A stretch of DNA of 64,000 bases from Moraxellaceae bacterium (GCA_031119205.1 JAVHYF010000006.1:1-64000); one strand, 5' to 3'. Shown: positions 1-12,164, numbered from the stretch's first letter. Numbers and translations: made by a program. The notes: generated from the sequence alone by a model not told the origin.

Positions 1-730
1 TGTGCACGCCCATCGGGTCGAGGTTCTCGATGGAGCACACGATGATGCAGTTGTCGGCGCGGTCACGCACGACCTCCATCTCGAACTCTTTCCAGCCGAG
101 CAGCGATTCTTCGATCAGCAGTTCGCGGGTCGGCGACAGGTCCAGGCCGCGGGTGCAGATCTCGTTGAACTCTTCGATGTTGTAGGCGATGCCACCGCCG
201 GTGCCGCCCATCGTGAAGCTGGGGCGGATGATCGCCGGGAAGCCGACCTTGGCCTGCACGGCCAGCGCCTCTTCCATGCTGTGGGCGATACCGGAGCGGG
301 CGGACTCGAGACCGATCTTGGTCATCGCATCCTTGAACTTGAGGCGATCTTCGGCCTTGTCGATGGCTTCCGGCGTGGCACCGATCAGCTCGACGTCGTA
401 CTTCTCCAGCACGCCGTTGCGCCACAGGTCCAGCGCGCAGTTCAGCGCGGTCTGGCCACCCATGGTCGGCAGCACGGCATCGGGACGTTCCTTCTCGATG
501 ATGCGCTCGACCACCTGCCAGGTGATCGGCTCGATGTAGGTCACGTCGGCCATGTTCGGGTCGGTCATGATCGTGGCCGGATTGCTGTTGACCAGGATGA
601 CCTTGTAGCCCTCGTCACGCAGCGCCTTGCAGGCTTGCGCGCCCGAATAATCGAACTCGCAGGCCTGGCCGATGATGATCGGGCCGGCGCCGATGATGAG
701 GATGCTTTCTATGTCGGTGCGTTTAGCCAT
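1..730 (-). CDS. carB: Carbamoyl-phosphate synthase large subunit (N-terminal part, cut by window edge)
   Basis: Only the first 243 codons are in the window; the gene runs off the left edge. The translation opens [21 protein letters not shown], the typical CarB start, and continues with the carbamate-kinase-like biotin-carboxylase fold (glycine-rich loop near residues 14-20, the GGQTALN stretch near 90, and the [12 protein letters not shown]-grasp loop near 170). CarB uses ammonia from CarA, bicarbonate and two ATP to make carbamoyl phosphate for arginine and pyrimidine synthesis. It lies 89 nt downstream of carA on the same strand, so the two are very probably co-transcribed. The ATG at 730 matches the usual CarB N-terminus, though no strong Shine-Dalgarno sequence is visible ahead of it. 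Confidence 0.96.
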   Translation of the reverse strand, partial: MAKRTDIESILIIGAGPIIIGQACEFDYSGAQACKALRDEGYKVILVNSNPATIMTDPNMADVTYIEPITWQVVERIIEKERPDAVLPTMGGQTALNCALDLWRNGVLEKYDVELIGATPEAIDKAEDRLKFKDAMTKIGLESARSGIAHSMEEALAVQAKVGFPAIIRPSFTMGGTGGGIAYNIEEFNEICTRGLDLSPTRELLIEESLLGWKEFEMEVVRDRADNCIIVCSIENLDPMGVH

Positions 731-819
731 TTTTGCTTACGTGGAAAGTGAAGATGAGGAGTGGGACGCGGCGTAGTGCCTGCGTTTCACCGGCGCGCTG
801 CGCCATCACACTTCACGTT

Positions 820-1956
820 TCACTTCTCCATCATTTTCACGAACTTGTCGAACAGGTAGGCCACGTCATGCGGGCCGGGGCTGGCTTCCGGGTGACCCTG
901 GAAGCACAGCGCGGGACGGTCGGTCCAGGCAAGGCCCTGCAGGCTGCCGTCGAACAACGACACGTGCGTGGTGCGCACGTTGGCGGGCAGCGTGGCCGCG
1001 TCCACCGCGAAACCGTGGTTCTGGCTGGTGATCAGCACGCGGCCGGAATCCAGGTCCTTCACCGGGTGGTTCGCGCCATGGTGGCCGAACTTCATCTTCA
1101 GCGTCTTCGCGCCGGCAGCCAGACCCATGATCTGATGACCCAGGCAGATGCCGAACACCGGCAGGCGCTTGTCGAGGAATGTCTTCGTGGCGGCAATGGC
1201 GTAATCGCAAGGCTCGGGATCGCCCGGGCCGTTGGAGAGGAACACACCATCCGGATTGAGCGCCAGCACATCGGCCGCAGGCGTCTGCGCCGGCACGACG
1301 GTGAGCTTGCAGCCACGTTCGGCCAGCATGTGCAGGATGTTCTGCTTCACGCCGAAGTCGTAGGCCACGACATGGAAGCGCGGATTCGCCTGCTCGACGA
1401 AACCCTTGCCCAGCTTCCATTCGCCGGAGGTCCAGGGATAGGACTTCGTCGTGCTCACCACCTTGGCCAGATCCATGCCGGCCAGGCCCGGGAAACCGCG
1501 GGCTTCGGCAATCGCAGCCTCGGCATCCAGTTCCTTGACGCTGGCAGCAGTGACCAGACAACCAGCTTGCGCACCCTTTTCACGCAGGATGCGGGTCAGC
1601 TTGCGGGTGTCGATACCGGCGATGCCGACGACGTTGGCGGCCTTCAGGTAGTCGTCCAGCGATTGCTCGGAACGGAAGTTCGACACGCGTACCGGCAGGT
1701 CACGGATGACCAGGCCGGCGGCATACACGCCATTGGCTTCGCAATCTTCACGATTGGTGCCGACGTTGCCGATGTGGGGATGTGTCAGGGTGACGATCTG
1801 GCGGGTGTAGGACGGGTCGGTCAGGATTTCCTGATAACCCGTGATGGCGGTGTTGAACACCACTTCGCCGACCGATTTACCCACTGCGCCAAGGCCACTG
1901 CCGGAAAAAACGGTACCGTCGGCGAGCGCCAGCAGCGCGTGAAGGGTGTCAGCCAA
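820..1956 (-). CDS. carA: Carbamoyl-phosphate synthase small (glutaminase) subunit
   Basis: 378 aa, the normal family length. CarA hydrolyses glutamine and channels ammonia to CarB. The N-terminal CPSase small-chain domain covers about residues 1-150. The class I glutamine amidotransferase domain follows, with the nucleophile Cys271 in GICLGHQ and the His355/Glu357 pair in [11 protein letters not shown]. The start is a TTG (1956-1954) preceded by AGGAG at a good distance; no ATG fits as well. carB follows on the same strand. A long leader upstream holds a consensus -10 box and a hairpin followed by a T run, listed separately, which suggests attenuation control. Confidence 0.97.
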   Translation of the reverse strand: MADTLHALLALADGTVFSGSGLGAVGKSVGEVVFNTAITGYQEILTDPSYTRQIVTLTHPHIGNVGTNREDCEANGVYAAGLVIRDLPVRVSNFRSEQSLDDYLKAANVVGIAGIDTRKLTRILREKGAQAGCLVTAASVKELDAEAAIAEARGFPGLAGMDLAKVVSTTKSYPWTSGEWKLGKGFVEQANPRFHVVAYDFGVKQNILHMLAERGCKLTVVPAQTPAADVLALNPDGVFLSNGPGDPEPCDYAIAATKTFLDKRLPVFGICLGHQIMGLAAGAKTLKMKFGHHGANHPVKDLDSGRVLITSQNHGFAVDAATLPANVRTTHVSLFDGSLQGLAWTDRPALCFQGHPEASPGPHDVAYLFDKFVKMMEK

Positions 1957-2085
1957 AATCTGCTCCTAAATTCCAGGATTTCCGGGACTGGAACGGGCTT
2001 CCAGTTCTCCGGAGCGTCTCGCAGCATCGCGTTACGCATTGATTTCGCACGTGTTTTAAACACTTTCCACGCCGGCGACCGGCGT

Positions 2086-2106
2086 AAAAAAAGGGACTCG
2101 CCCTTT
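2086..2106 (-). terminator. Attenuator-like hairpin in the carA leader
   Basis: On the minus strand a 6-bp stem AAAGGG/CCCTTT with the 5-nt loop CGAGT runs straight into further T residues (seven T in all), the form of an intrinsic terminator. It lies between the putative carA promoter and the TTG start, about 130 nt before the gene, so it would act inside the leader. Pyrimidine-dependent attenuation of carAB is known in some Gram-negative bacteria; its operation here is inference. No alternative antiterminator pairing was established by eye. Confidence 0.6.
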
Positions 2107-2135
2107 CGGACGCATCCCGCGTGCAAATTTCCGGA

Positions 2136-2165
2136 ATTATAGCCTGCAGAGGCCCTTTTCGGCAA
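2136..2165 (-). promoter_or_regulatory. Putative sigma-70 promoter of carAB
   Basis: On the minus strand a perfect -10 TATAAT (2141-2136) lies 18 nt downstream of TTGCCG (2165-2160), which matches four of six -35 positions. It sits 180 nt upstream of carA and just before the attenuator-like hairpin, where a leader promoter is expected. Confidence 0.55.
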
Positions 2166-2198
2166 TCCCCAAGCTGCTCACGGGCAGCAGGAAATACC

Positions 2199-4769
<2,571 letters not shown>

Positions 4770-4881
4770 GGGCGGGCGAAGTGGGACCGAAAAAAGAGGG
4801 TACGGGGAAGAAGAATCACCAATGCTTAACGAGCGCCGGAGCAGCCAGCTTGAGCCGCCCCGACGAACTTTCGCAAGCTGC

Positions 4882-6090
4882 TCAGGCCTTCACACGCTTG
4901 CAGACGCGCTCGAGCCTGTCGAGACCTTCATCCAGTTCGGCGTCGCTGATGACCAGCGAGGTCGCCAGGCGCACGACATCCGGGCCGCCCTGCAGGACCA
5001 GCAAGCCTTCTTCGGCGCCGATGGTCACGAAATCCTTGGCACGGCCGGCCAGTGCGGGCACCAGTTGCAGCCCGAACCACAGGCCGGCGTACCGGACTTC
5101 GCTGAAGCAGCCGGTGCTGGCAGCCAGGGCACGCAGGCGAGCCGCGGCATGCTCGGCCTTGCTGCGCACGCCGGACAGCACGGCATCCGAGCGGATCAGG
5201 TCCAGCGCGGCGCAGGCAACGGCTGCCGCCAGCGGATTGCCGCCAAAGGTACTGCCATGCGAACCGACATGGAATGCCGAGGCGATGGCCTCCGTGGTCA
5301 TCATCACGCCCATGGGGAAACCGCCGGCAATACCCTTGGCCGTGGTCAGGATGTCGGGCGTCACGCCATAACCCATGTAGGCGAACAGGTTGCCGGTACG
5401 CCCGTTGCCGGACTGGATCTCGTCGAACACCAGCATCGCGTCGTGCTGGGTGCACAGTTCGCGCAGCGTGCGCAGGAACTCGGGGGTGGCCGGCACGACA
5501 CCGCTCTCGCCCACCACCGGCTCGATCACCACCGCGCAGGTCTTCGGTCCGATGACGCGGCGCACCGCCTCGATGTCGTTGTAGTCGACGTGGATGATGC
5601 CTTCCGGCAGTGGGCCCATTCCCGACGAATACTTGGGCTGACCGCCGACCGCCATGGTCATGAAGGTACGGCCGTGGAAGGAGCCGTTGAAAGCCACGAT
5701 CTCGATCTTCTCCGGACCGTGGCGGTCGATGGCTCGCTTGCGCGCCAGCTTGATCGCACCTTCGTTCGCTTCTGCACCGGAGTTGCTGAAGAACACCCGT
5801 TCCGCGAACGTAGACTCGCAGATCATGCGGGCCAGCTTCAGCACCGGCTCGTTGGTGTAGTAATTGGACACGTGCCACAGCTTGGCAGCCTGCTCGTGCA
5901 GCGCGGCCAGCAGCGCCGGGTGGCCATGGCCCAGCGCGGTGACGGCGATGCCGGCACCGAAGTCGATGTAGTCACGCCCGGCCTGATCCCACAGGCGCGA
6001 GCCCTCGCCTCGCACGAAGATCATTTCGAGCGGGGAGAAGACGGGAACCATGTAGCGATCGAAATCGGCACGTTGCACGGGGTGACTCAC
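4882..6090 (-). CDS. argD: Acetylornithine/succinylornithine-type aminotransferase (class III, PLP)
   Basis: 402 aa from the chosen GTG start at 6090, which has AAAGGA 6 nt upstream; an in-frame TTG ten codons earlier has no such signal. Class III PLP enzymes move an amino group between an omega-amino acid and 2-oxoglutarate. Visible family features are NSGAEANEGAIKLAR, GSFHGRT, the cofactor Asp223 in VFDEIQSG, and the Schiff-base Lys252 in TTAKGIAGG. The sequence fits ArgD/AstC of arginine metabolism, which agrees with carAB nearby, but a 4-aminobutyrate or other omega-transaminase role cannot be excluded from motifs. It follows the fliE terminator and precedes the hybrid kinase on the same strand. 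Confidence 0.85.
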   Translation of the reverse strand: MSHPVQRADFDRYMVPVFSPLEMIFVRGEGSRLWDQAGRDYIDFGAGIAVTALGHGHPALLAALHEQAAKLWHVSNYYTNEPVLKLARMICESTFAERVFFSNSGAEANEGAIKLARKRAIDRHGPEKIEIVAFNGSFHGRTFMTMAVGGQPKYSSGMGPLPEGIIHVDYNDIEAVRRVIGPKTCAVVIEPVVGESGVVPATPEFLRTLRELCTQHDAMLVFDEIQSGNGRTGNLFAYMGYGVTPDILTTAKGIAGGFPMGVMMTTEAIASAFHVGSHGSTFGGNPLAAAVACAALDLIRSDAVLSGVRSKAEHAAARLRALAASTGCFSEVRYAGLWFGLQLVPALAGRAKDFVTIGAEEGLLVLQGGPDVVRLATSLVISDAELDEGLDRLERVCKRVKA

Positions 6091-6159
6091 GGTTATTCCT
6101 TTCAGGATGCCGTGCGGCAAGGGCTGGTTTCGACGGATGGCCGCACATCACCCGTCGCG

Positions 6160-6191
6160 CAAAAACGAAAACGACGATCAGTGATCGTCGT
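6160..6191 (-). terminator. Intrinsic terminator downstream of fliE
   Basis: On the minus strand an 8-bp perfect stem ACGACGAT/ATCGTCGT (6191-6171, 5-nt loop) is followed by TTTTCGTTTTTG. It lies between the fliE stop and the aminotransferase start, so it would end the fliE transcript. Confidence 0.75.
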
Positions 6192-6262
6192 ATCGAAGTC
6201 CGCGTACCGGGATTTTGCAGGAATTTGCGGGGGGCTGTGTTGCGCCGTTCGGCGCTTACAGG

Positions 6263-6583
6263 TCACACCTGCATGTTCATGATGTCCTGGTACGCGGTGA
6301 CCAATCGGTTACGCACCTGGACCATCTGCTGGAACGAGAGGTTGGCTTTCTGCAGGTTGACCATCACGTCCTGCAGATTGACGTCGGGATTGCCGGCGGA
6401 GAAGTCGCGCGCCATTTCCTGAGCGCTGGCCTGAGCCTGGCTGACTTCCTGCAGCGCGTTCTGCAAGGCAGACGCGAAGCTGGCGCCGCCGGTGGCATCG
6501 GCGGCAGACGCACTCTTGCTGGCCGCAGCGTCTGCGGTAGCGCGGAGTTGTCCGATGACCTGATCGATGCCCTTGGTGTCCAT
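6263..6583 (-). CDS. fliE: Flagellar hook-basal body protein FliE
   Basis: 106 aa from the chosen ATG at 6583, the normal FliE length; the frame is open further upstream, but that part overlaps the sigma-54 promoter. FliE joins the MS ring (FliF) to the proximal rod. The C-terminal half carries the family signature: [33 protein letters not shown]-type sequence ending NMQV. It is transcribed alone: a sigma-54 promoter lies 45 nt upstream and a terminator follows. It lies just downstream of fleR and points away from fliF, so it is split from the fliFGHIJ operon it usually heads. Confidence 0.93.
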   Translation of the reverse strand: MDTKGIDQVIGQLRATADAAASKSASAADATGGASFASALQNALQEVSQAQASAQEMARDFSAGNPDVNLQDVMVNLQKANLSFQQMVQVRNRLVTAYQDIMNMQV

Positions 6584-6627
6584 TGAAGTCGGCTTGGTTG
6601 GTTCAGTGGTGTAGCAGTTATCTCTAA

Positions 6628-6642
6628 GCAGTATATGTGCCA
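6628..6642 (-). promoter_or_regulatory. Sigma-54 (RpoN) promoter of fliE
   Basis: The minus strand reads TGGCACATATACTGC, with GG and GC separated by exactly 10 nt and 6 of 6 bases at TGGCAC. The -12 part is CTGC instead of TTGC. It lies 45 nt before the fliE ATG and just beyond the fleR stop. FleR, encoded next to it, is the expected activator. Confidence 0.85.
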
Positions 6643-6660
6643 TCGACTCCAAGGCAAGCC

Positions 6661-8031
6661 TCAGATGTCGGTGTAACCCTCTTCGCGGTACTGCTGCAGC
6701 TTGTAACGCAAGGTTCGTTCCGAGATGCCGAGCTGTTCGACTGCGCGCTTGCGGGAGCCGCCGACCGACTTCAGCACTTCGAGGATGTGGTCGCGCTCCA
6801 GGTCCTTCATGTTGGCAGGCCTTTGATTCGAAACGGGTTGAGCGGCCACAGCAGAAGCCGCGAAGGCGGCTTCAGGCAACGGAGCCGGCGCGGCGGCCGT
6901 GCCCGGCGGCGGCAAGCACAGCCGCACGTCGTCGCCACTGATGGTGTCGCCTGCGGCGAGGATCAAGGCGCGCTGGACCGTGTTCTCCAGCTCCCGGACA
7001 TTGCCGGGCCAGTGCCAACCGGCAAGAACTGCCGCCGCCTCGCCGGCAATTTTTGCCGTTTTGCCGATCCGTTCGCCGTGCCGGCCGATGAAATGCCGGG
7101 CCAGCGGCAGCACGTCACCCGAGCGCTCACGCAGGCTGGGGATGGCCAGTGGAAAGACGTTCAAGCGGTAGAACAAGTCCTCTCGGAAGCGACCGGCATG
7201 CACTTCGCGCTGCATGTCGCGGTTGCTGGTCGCCAGGACGCGGATGTCCAGGCTGACCGGCTTCTTGCCGCCCACCCGCTCCACTTCGCGCTCCTGTAGC
7301 ACGCGCAGCATCTTGGCCTGCAGGCCGAGCGGCATTTCGGAGATTTCGTCGAGCAGGATGGTGCCGCCCTGCGCCTGCTCGAACTTGCCGGCCTGCGCGG
7401 TCTGGGCGCCGGTGAAGCTGCCCTTCTCGTAACCAAACAGTGTCGCCTCCAGCAGGTTCTCCGGGATGGCCGCGCAGTTGATGGCCACGAAGGGGCCGTT
7501 CTTGCGGCGCGAATGCTGGTGGATATAGCGCGCAAACACTTCCTTGCCGGTGCCGGACTCGCCGGTCAGCAGCACGGTGGCGTCGGTTTCTGCCACGCGC
7601 GCGGCCATCTGCAGGGTCTGCTTCGTCCGCGGATCCTCGGCCACCATGTCTTCCTGGTTAGGCGCGACGCTGGCGTAGCGGCGAACGGCTTCCAGCAGCA
7701 CCGGCGGCTCGAAGGGCTTCATCAGGAAGTCACAGGCGCCGCCGCGCATGGCGGCCACTGCCTTGTCGACGTCGCCGAAGGCGGTCATCAGCAGCACCGG
7801 CAACTGCGGCTGGCGGGCGCGGATCTGACCGAGCAGTTCCAGCCCGTCCATGGGGTCCATGCGCAGATCGGTCATCACCAGGTTGAACGCGCGCGAGGCC
7901 AGCTTCTCCAGCGCCTCGGGCCCGCTGGCGGCGAGCGTCACGCGGTGGCCGGCCGAGGACAGGATCAATTCGATAGCGTCGCGCAGGCCGGCATCGTCGT
8001 CCACGACCAGGATGTTGAGGGTTTCGATCAT
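6661..8031 (-). CDS. fleR: Sigma-54-dependent flagellar response regulator (FleR/FlrC type)
   Basis: 456 aa. A receiver domain (1-115) has the acidic pocket VVDDD and phospho-acceptor Asp55 in MTDLRM. The AAA+ sigma-54 activation domain (about 135-365) has Walker A GESGTGKE at 157-164, the sigma-54 contact loop as GSFTGA at 204-209 (usual form GAFTGA, so Ala to Ser), and Walker B ILLDEI at 226-231. A C-terminal Fis-type helix-turn-helix ends near [15 protein letters not shown]. It overlaps fleS by 4 nt (ATGA), marking a translationally coupled two-component pair. In Pseudomonas and Vibrio the FleSR/FlrBC pair turns on middle flagellar genes from RpoN promoters, and two such promoters occur in this window. 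Confidence 0.93.
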   Translation of the reverse strand: MIETLNILVVDDDAGLRDAIELILSSAGHRVTLAASGPEALEKLASRAFNLVMTDLRMDPMDGLELLGQIRARQPQLPVLLMTAFGDVDKAVAAMRGGACDFLMKPFEPPVLLEAVRRYASVAPNQEDMVAEDPRTKQTLQMAARVAETDATVLLTGESGTGKEVFARYIHQHSRRKNGPFVAINCAAIPENLLEATLFGYEKGSFTGAQTAQAGKFEQAQGGTILLDEISEMPLGLQAKMLRVLQEREVERVGGKKPVSLDIRVLATSNRDMQREVHAGRFREDLFYRLNVFPLAIPSLRERSGDVLPLARHFIGRHGERIGKTAKIAGEAAAVLAGWHWPGNVRELENTVQRALILAAGDTISGDDVRLCLPPPGTAAAPAPLPEAAFAASAVAAQPVSNQRPANMKDLERDHILEVLKSVGGSRKRAVEQLGISERTLRYKLQQYREEGYTDI

Positions 8032-9188
8032 GCGTTCGCTCCGTTCGTCGCGGGTGCGAGGGGAATGCTGAAAGTGAATTCGGTACCGACGCCGGGCTCG
8101 GACTGCAGGGCGATGTCGCCGCCATGCGCGCGCGCAACCCCACGGGCAATGGCCAGCCCCAGCCCCGTGCCTTCGGCGCGGGTGGTGAAGAAAGGCTCGA
8201 ACAAGCGGGCCTGCAGGGCCGGTTCGATGCCGCGGCCATTGTCTTTCACGACAAAGCGCGCCTGCCCGTCGCTGACACTGGCGGTCAGCGTCACGGCGCC
8301 TTCGGGAGCCTTGCTGCCCACCGCGTTCAACGCGTTTTCCAGCAGGTTGAGCAGCGCGCCGGCCAGCTCCTTGCGGTTGCCGAACAGGGTGTCGGCACCA
8401 GCCTGGCAGTCGGTATCGAAACGCACGTCCTGGCGGATCGCCACCGGCTCGATGGTGTGAGCCAGTTCGCCGACCAGTTCGCAGATGCCAAAGGCTTCGC
8501 GCCCCAGGGCTTCACCACGCGCGAACATCAGCATGTCGGTGATGAGTTTTTCCAGATGACGCAGGCGCTCCAGGGAGCGCTGTGCCACGTCCGCGCGGTT
8601 GGCCGGTGGCAGGTCCATGCTGGCCAGGTGCCCGGTGTAGAGCAGTGCAGCGGCCAGCGGCGTGCGCAGCTGGTGCGCCAGCCCGGCCACCATCTCGCCC
8701 ATCGAAGCCAGCCGCTCGGTACGCGCCACCTGCTGACGCATGCGATATGCCTCGGTGGAGTCATGCAGCAGGACCAGCCGGCCACCGCTCTGCTCCACCT
8801 CGCTCTGCGAGATCGACACGCGCTCCACCGCGCATTCGCCTTGCAGCGCCTGCCAGCTCCATTCGCCCGGCATGTCGGTGGGCGCAAGACATGCCTGCGC
8901 GACCTCTGCCCATGTGCGGCCGGCCACTTCCTCGCCCAGCATGGCGCGCGCAGCCTTGTTGATCTGCTCCACCACGCCATCGCGATCTACGATCAGCACG
9001 CCCGCCGGCAGGGTGGCCAGCAACAGGCGCAAGCGGTCGGTCAGTACCGCGACCTGGTCCTGCAGGCCACTGTAGGCATTGGTCAGCTCGTCGGACGCAC
9101 GTGCAAAGGCCTGGAAAGCCTGCGCCAGGGTGGCAGCATCCATCGGTGCAGCGGTGTCGTCCTTCGTGAGCGGTTCGGTCATCAGCAT
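8028..9188 (-). CDS. fleS: Flagellar sensor histidine kinase (FleS/FlrB type)
   Basis: About 386 aa and without membrane helices, so a cytoplasmic kinase as expected for FleS. A PAS-like domain follows a short helical N-terminus (GVLIVDRDGVVEQINKAAR region). Then come HisKA with the phospho-acceptor His in GLAHQLRTPLAAAL and a HATPase ending with FFTTRAEGTGLGLAIARGV. The stop overlaps the fleR start by 4 nt. Two in-frame ATGs (9188 and 9182) are both possible starts and neither has a clear ribosome site; I give the first. It diverges from fliF. The partner is FleR and the signal is probably the state of flagellar assembly. Confidence 0.9.
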   Translation of the reverse strand: MLMTEPLTKDDTAAPMDAATLAQAFQAFARASDELTNAYSGLQDQVAVLTDRLRLLLATLPAGVLIVDRDGVVEQINKAARAMLGEEVAGRTWAEVAQACLAPTDMPGEWSWQALQGECAVERVSISQSEVEQSGGRLVLLHDSTEAYRMRQQVARTERLASMGEMVAGLAHQLRTPLAAALLYTGHLASMDLPPANRADVAQRSLERLRHLEKLITDMLMFARGEALGREAFGICELVGELAHTIEPVAIRQDVRFDTDCQAGADTLFGNRKELAGALLNLLENALNAVGSKAPEGAVTLTASVSDGQARFVVKDNGRGIEPALQARLFEPFFTTRAEGTGLGLAIARGVARAHGGDIALQSEPGVGTEFTFSIPLAPATNGANA

Positions 9189-9379
9189 CGGCCAGCGGAC
9201 AGAGCGTGGGCGGACCACGTTGGCTCGCACTCTATCCATCCAGTCTGGTACAGGGCCCTGCGATAAACCGGCAAAAAATGCCGCTTATTGACCAGTCGGC
9301 CTTGCCGGGTGCCGCGCAGAATGCGCCCATCCGAAATGGCGCACCCACCACAGGGGTCGCGTCGAGATGGAGTGCCGAC

Positions 9380-11110
9380 ATGGCCGAAGACGTACTGGCA
9401 GCACCACCGCCCTCGCCTTTCCAGACGATGGCGGACAACTTCAACAAACTGACGCCGCGCCAGAGGATGGCCGGCGCGGTGGCGCTCGCCCTCGCCGTCG
9501 CCCTGCTGGTGGGCGTCTGGCTGTGGAGCCGCCAGCCGCAGTATTCGGTGCTGTTCTCCAATCTTGCCGAGAAGGATGGCGGCGCCATCGTCACCTCGCT
9601 GCAGGCACAGAACGTTCCTTACCGCGTCGAGGCCAACGGCGCGACCATCCTCGTCCCCTCCGATCGCGCCAACGAACTGCGCCTGCTGCTGGCCTCGCAA
9701 GGCCTGCCCAAAGGCGGCCTGGTCGGTTTCGAGTTGATGGAGGGCCAGAAGCTCGGCATCTCGCAGTTCCACGAACAGATCAATTACCAGCGCGGCCTCG
9801 AAGGCGAACTGGCGCGCACCATCCAGTCGCTGGCTGCGGTGGGCGGCGCGCGCGTGCACCTCGCCATTCCGAAACAGACCGCCTTCCTGCGCGACGAGGA
9901 GAAGCCCACCGCGTCCGTCGTGGTGAACCTGCATCCCGGCCGCAACCTGGAGCCGGCCCAGGTTGCCGGCATCGTGCACCTTGTTTCGTCCAGCGTCCCG
10001 AAGCTGGCAGCCGAGGCGGTGAGCGTGATCGACCAGCGTGGCAACCTGCTGACGCAGAAGCGCGATGCCCGCCTCGCCGCCCTGGACCCGACCCAGCTGC
10101 AATATGTAGAGGAAGTGGAAGCCGCCTACATAAAGCGCGTGCAGAACATCCTGATGCCCTTGCTGGGCGAACCGAATTTCCGCGTGCAGGTCGCCGCCGA
10201 CGTGGACTTCGACGCCACCGAGCAGACCTCCGAAACCTACGGCCCGAATCCGCCGCCGAACACCGCCATCCGCTCGCAGCAGACGGTGGACAACCAGACC
10301 AACCAGCCGCCGGCCGCCGGCGTGCCGGGCGCCCTGTCCAACCAGCCGCCAGTGCCGGCCACGGCGCCCATCACCACGCCGCAGGTGCCGCCAGGCTCTG
10401 CCAGCGGACCGGTTCCCCTGACGACCAACAAGAGCGCCACGACCAACTACGAGCTGGACAAGACCATCCAGCACGTGCGCCGCTCGCTGGGCAATGTGAA
10501 GCGACTTTCCGTCGCGGTCGTGGTCAACCACAAATCGGAGCGGAATCCGCGCGGCGACGTGCAGATGACACCGCTGCCCGAAGCCGAGCTGCAGCGGATT
10601 ACCGCCCTGGTGCGCGAGGCCGTGGGCTTCAGCGAGCAACGCGGCGATACGCTGAACGTCGCCAACGCGGCGTTCACCGAGGCCCCGGGGCCGGAAGTCA
10701 TCACCATCTCCTGGTGGAAGGATCCGGAAATCCTGGCGCTGCTGAAGGAAGCTGCACGCTGGCTGGTGCTGCTCGGGGTGATCGCCTTCGTGGCCTTCGG
10801 CGTGCTGCGCCCGCTGCTGCGCACCGTCATGCCCGTACCGACGAAGGAAGAAGAGGAAGCCGAGGCCGAACGCGAAGCCGCTGCGGCCGCCGCTGCAGCC
10901 GCCGCCGAAGCGGCCGGTGCGGAAGGCGAAACGAAGGAACCGGGCGAGGACGACATCCCGCCGGAAGTGCTGGAGGCCGAACTCGCCAAGATGAGCTTCG
11001 AGAAGAAGGTGGCCCGTGCCCGCGACATCGCAGCGAAGGATCCGCGCATCGTGGCGCAACTGATCAAGACATGGCTGAACGGAGGCGCCGGTGCCGAAGA
11101 ACGACGCTAG
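9380..11110 (+). CDS. fliF: Flagellar MS-ring protein FliF
   Basis: 576 aa from the ATG at 9380, which has GGAG 9 nt upstream; the frame is open for 58 codons further, but that part lacks family character. FliF forms the membrane-embedded MS ring. A first transmembrane segment lies near 31-49 (MAGAVALALAVALLVGVWLW) and the ring-building YscJ-like domains follow. A Pro/Thr-rich low-complexity part lies near 290-350. The second transmembrane segment (WLVLLGVIAFVAFGVL) precedes a cytoplasmic tail rich in Glu and Ala, and the extreme C-terminus (FEKKVARARDIAAKDPRIVAQLIKTW) is the FliG-binding part. It overlaps fliG by 20 nt and heads the fliFGHIJ run. Confidence 0.95.
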   Translation: MAEDVLAAPPPSPFQTMADNFNKLTPRQRMAGAVALALAVALLVGVWLWSRQPQYSVLFSNLAEKDGGAIVTSLQAQNVPYRVEANGATILVPSDRANELRLLLASQGLPKGGLVGFELMEGQKLGISQFHEQINYQRGLEGELARTIQSLAAVGGARVHLAIPKQTAFLRDEEKPTASVVVNLHPGRNLEPAQVAGIVHLVSSSVPKLAAEAVSVIDQRGNLLTQKRDARLAALDPTQLQYVEEVEAAYIKRVQNILMPLLGEPNFRVQVAADVDFDATEQTSETYGPNPPPNTAIRSQQTVDNQTNQPPAAGVPGALSNQPPVPATAPITTPQVPPGSASGPVPLTTNKSATTNYELDKTIQHVRRSLGNVKRLSVAVVVNHKSERNPRGDVQMTPLPEAELQRITALVREAVGFSEQRGDTLNVANAAFTEAPGPEVITISWWKDPEILALLKEAARWLVLLGVIAFVAFGVLRPLLRTVMPVPTKEEEEAEAEREAAAAAAAAAAEAAGAEGETKEPGEDDIPPEVLEAELAKMSFEKKVARARDIAAKDPRIVAQLIKTWLNGGAGAEERR

Positions 11111-12101
11111 CGACGGACTGGACAACGCAGCCCTGCTGCTGCTCACCCTCGGCCCCGACGAGGCAGCGGGTGTACTCAAGCTGCTGTCCCCGCGCGAGGT
11201 ACAGAAGCTCGGCGCCGCCATGGCCAAGCTGCCACCGCAGTCGCGTGAGCACTCCGAGAAGCTGCTCGACGAACTGCAGCTCTACGCCGCCAAGGGCACC
11301 AGCATCGAGCCGGACGAGGAAACCATCCGCGTCATGCTGACCAAGGCGCTGGGTGACGAACGCGCCGCCAACCTGATCTCGCGCGTGCTGCAGGGTTCCG
11401 ACACCGCCGGCATCGAATCGCTGAAGTGGATGGATGCGGCAACCGCCGCCGATCTCATCAAGAACGAGCACCCGCAGATCATCGCCACCATCCTGGTCCA
11501 CCTGGAGTACGACCACGCCGGCGAGATCCTCAAGCACTTCACCGACCGCCAGCGCAACGACGTGCTGCTGCGCATCGCCTCGCTGGACGGGGTGCAACCG
11601 ACTGCGCTGAAGGAACTGAACGAGGCCCTCACCCGCGTGCTGTCCGGCTCCGCACAATCGCTCAAGAAGGCCTCGATGGGCGGCACGCGACACGCCGCCG
11701 ACATCCTCAACTTCGTCGGCAGCGCCGCCGAAACGGCGATCCTCGACAACGTGCGCGAGTACGACCCCGATCTCGCCCAGCGCATCCTCGACGAGATGTT
11801 CGTCTTCGAGAACCTCATGGAAGTGGACGACCGTGGCATCCAGGTCATCCTGCGCGAGGTACAGAGCGACCAGCTCATCATCGCGCTGAAGGGCGCCGCG
11901 CCGGACATGCGCGAGAAGATCTTCAAGAACATGAGCACCCGTGCGGCGGAAATGCTGCGCGAGGACCTGGAGGCACGTGGCCCGGTCCGCCTGTCCGAAG
12001 TGGAAGCGTCGCAGAAGGAGATCCTGAAGATCGCCCGGCGCCTCTCCGAGGAAGGCCAGATCGCGCTTGGCGGCAAGGGTGGCGACGACGCCTTCGTCTG
12101 A
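11091..12101 (+). CDS. fliG: Flagellar motor switch protein FliG
   Basis: 336 aa, standard length. FliG sits on the MS ring and interacts with the stator to turn proton flow into torque. The N-terminal FliF-binding domain (AALLLLTLGPDEAAGVLK), the middle domain with the EHPQ motif (KNEHPQIIATILVHL) and the C-terminal domain with the charged torque helix (MREKIFKNMSTRAAEMLREDLEARGPVR) are all present. The start is a GTG with GGAGG five bases before it, inside the 3' end of fliF, so translation is coupled to FliF. Confidence 0.96.
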   Translation: MPKNDASDGLDNAALLLLTLGPDEAAGVLKLLSPREVQKLGAAMAKLPPQSREHSEKLLDELQLYAAKGTSIEPDEETIRVMLTKALGDERAANLISRVLQGSDTAGIESLKWMDAATAADLIKNEHPQIIATILVHLEYDHAGEILKHFTDRQRNDVLLRIASLDGVQPTALKELNEALTRVLSGSAQSLKKASMGGTRHAADILNFVGSAAETAILDNVREYDPDLAQRILDEMFVFENLMEVDDRGIQVILREVQSDQLIIALKGAAPDMREKIFKNMSTRAAEMLREDLEARGPVRLSEVEASQKEILKIARRLSEEGQIALGGKGGDDAFV

Positions 12102-12164
12102 GGCGACGGACCTCCCTGAACGCCCTCGCGTGACGCCCACCCCTAACTCCTGCGGACGACTTGC

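Noticed and set aside
9250-9275. Near-match to a sigma-54 promoter ahead of fliF (TGGTACAGGGCCCTGC)
   Set aside because: GG and GC are 11 nt apart, one more than the fixed 10-nt spacing, so it should not work.
9182-11227. 681-codon minus-strand open frame opposite fliF
   Set aside because: Its protein is low-complexity with many Arg, Gly, His and Leu residues, and the fliF reading is unambiguous. Long antisense frames are expected in DNA this GC-rich.
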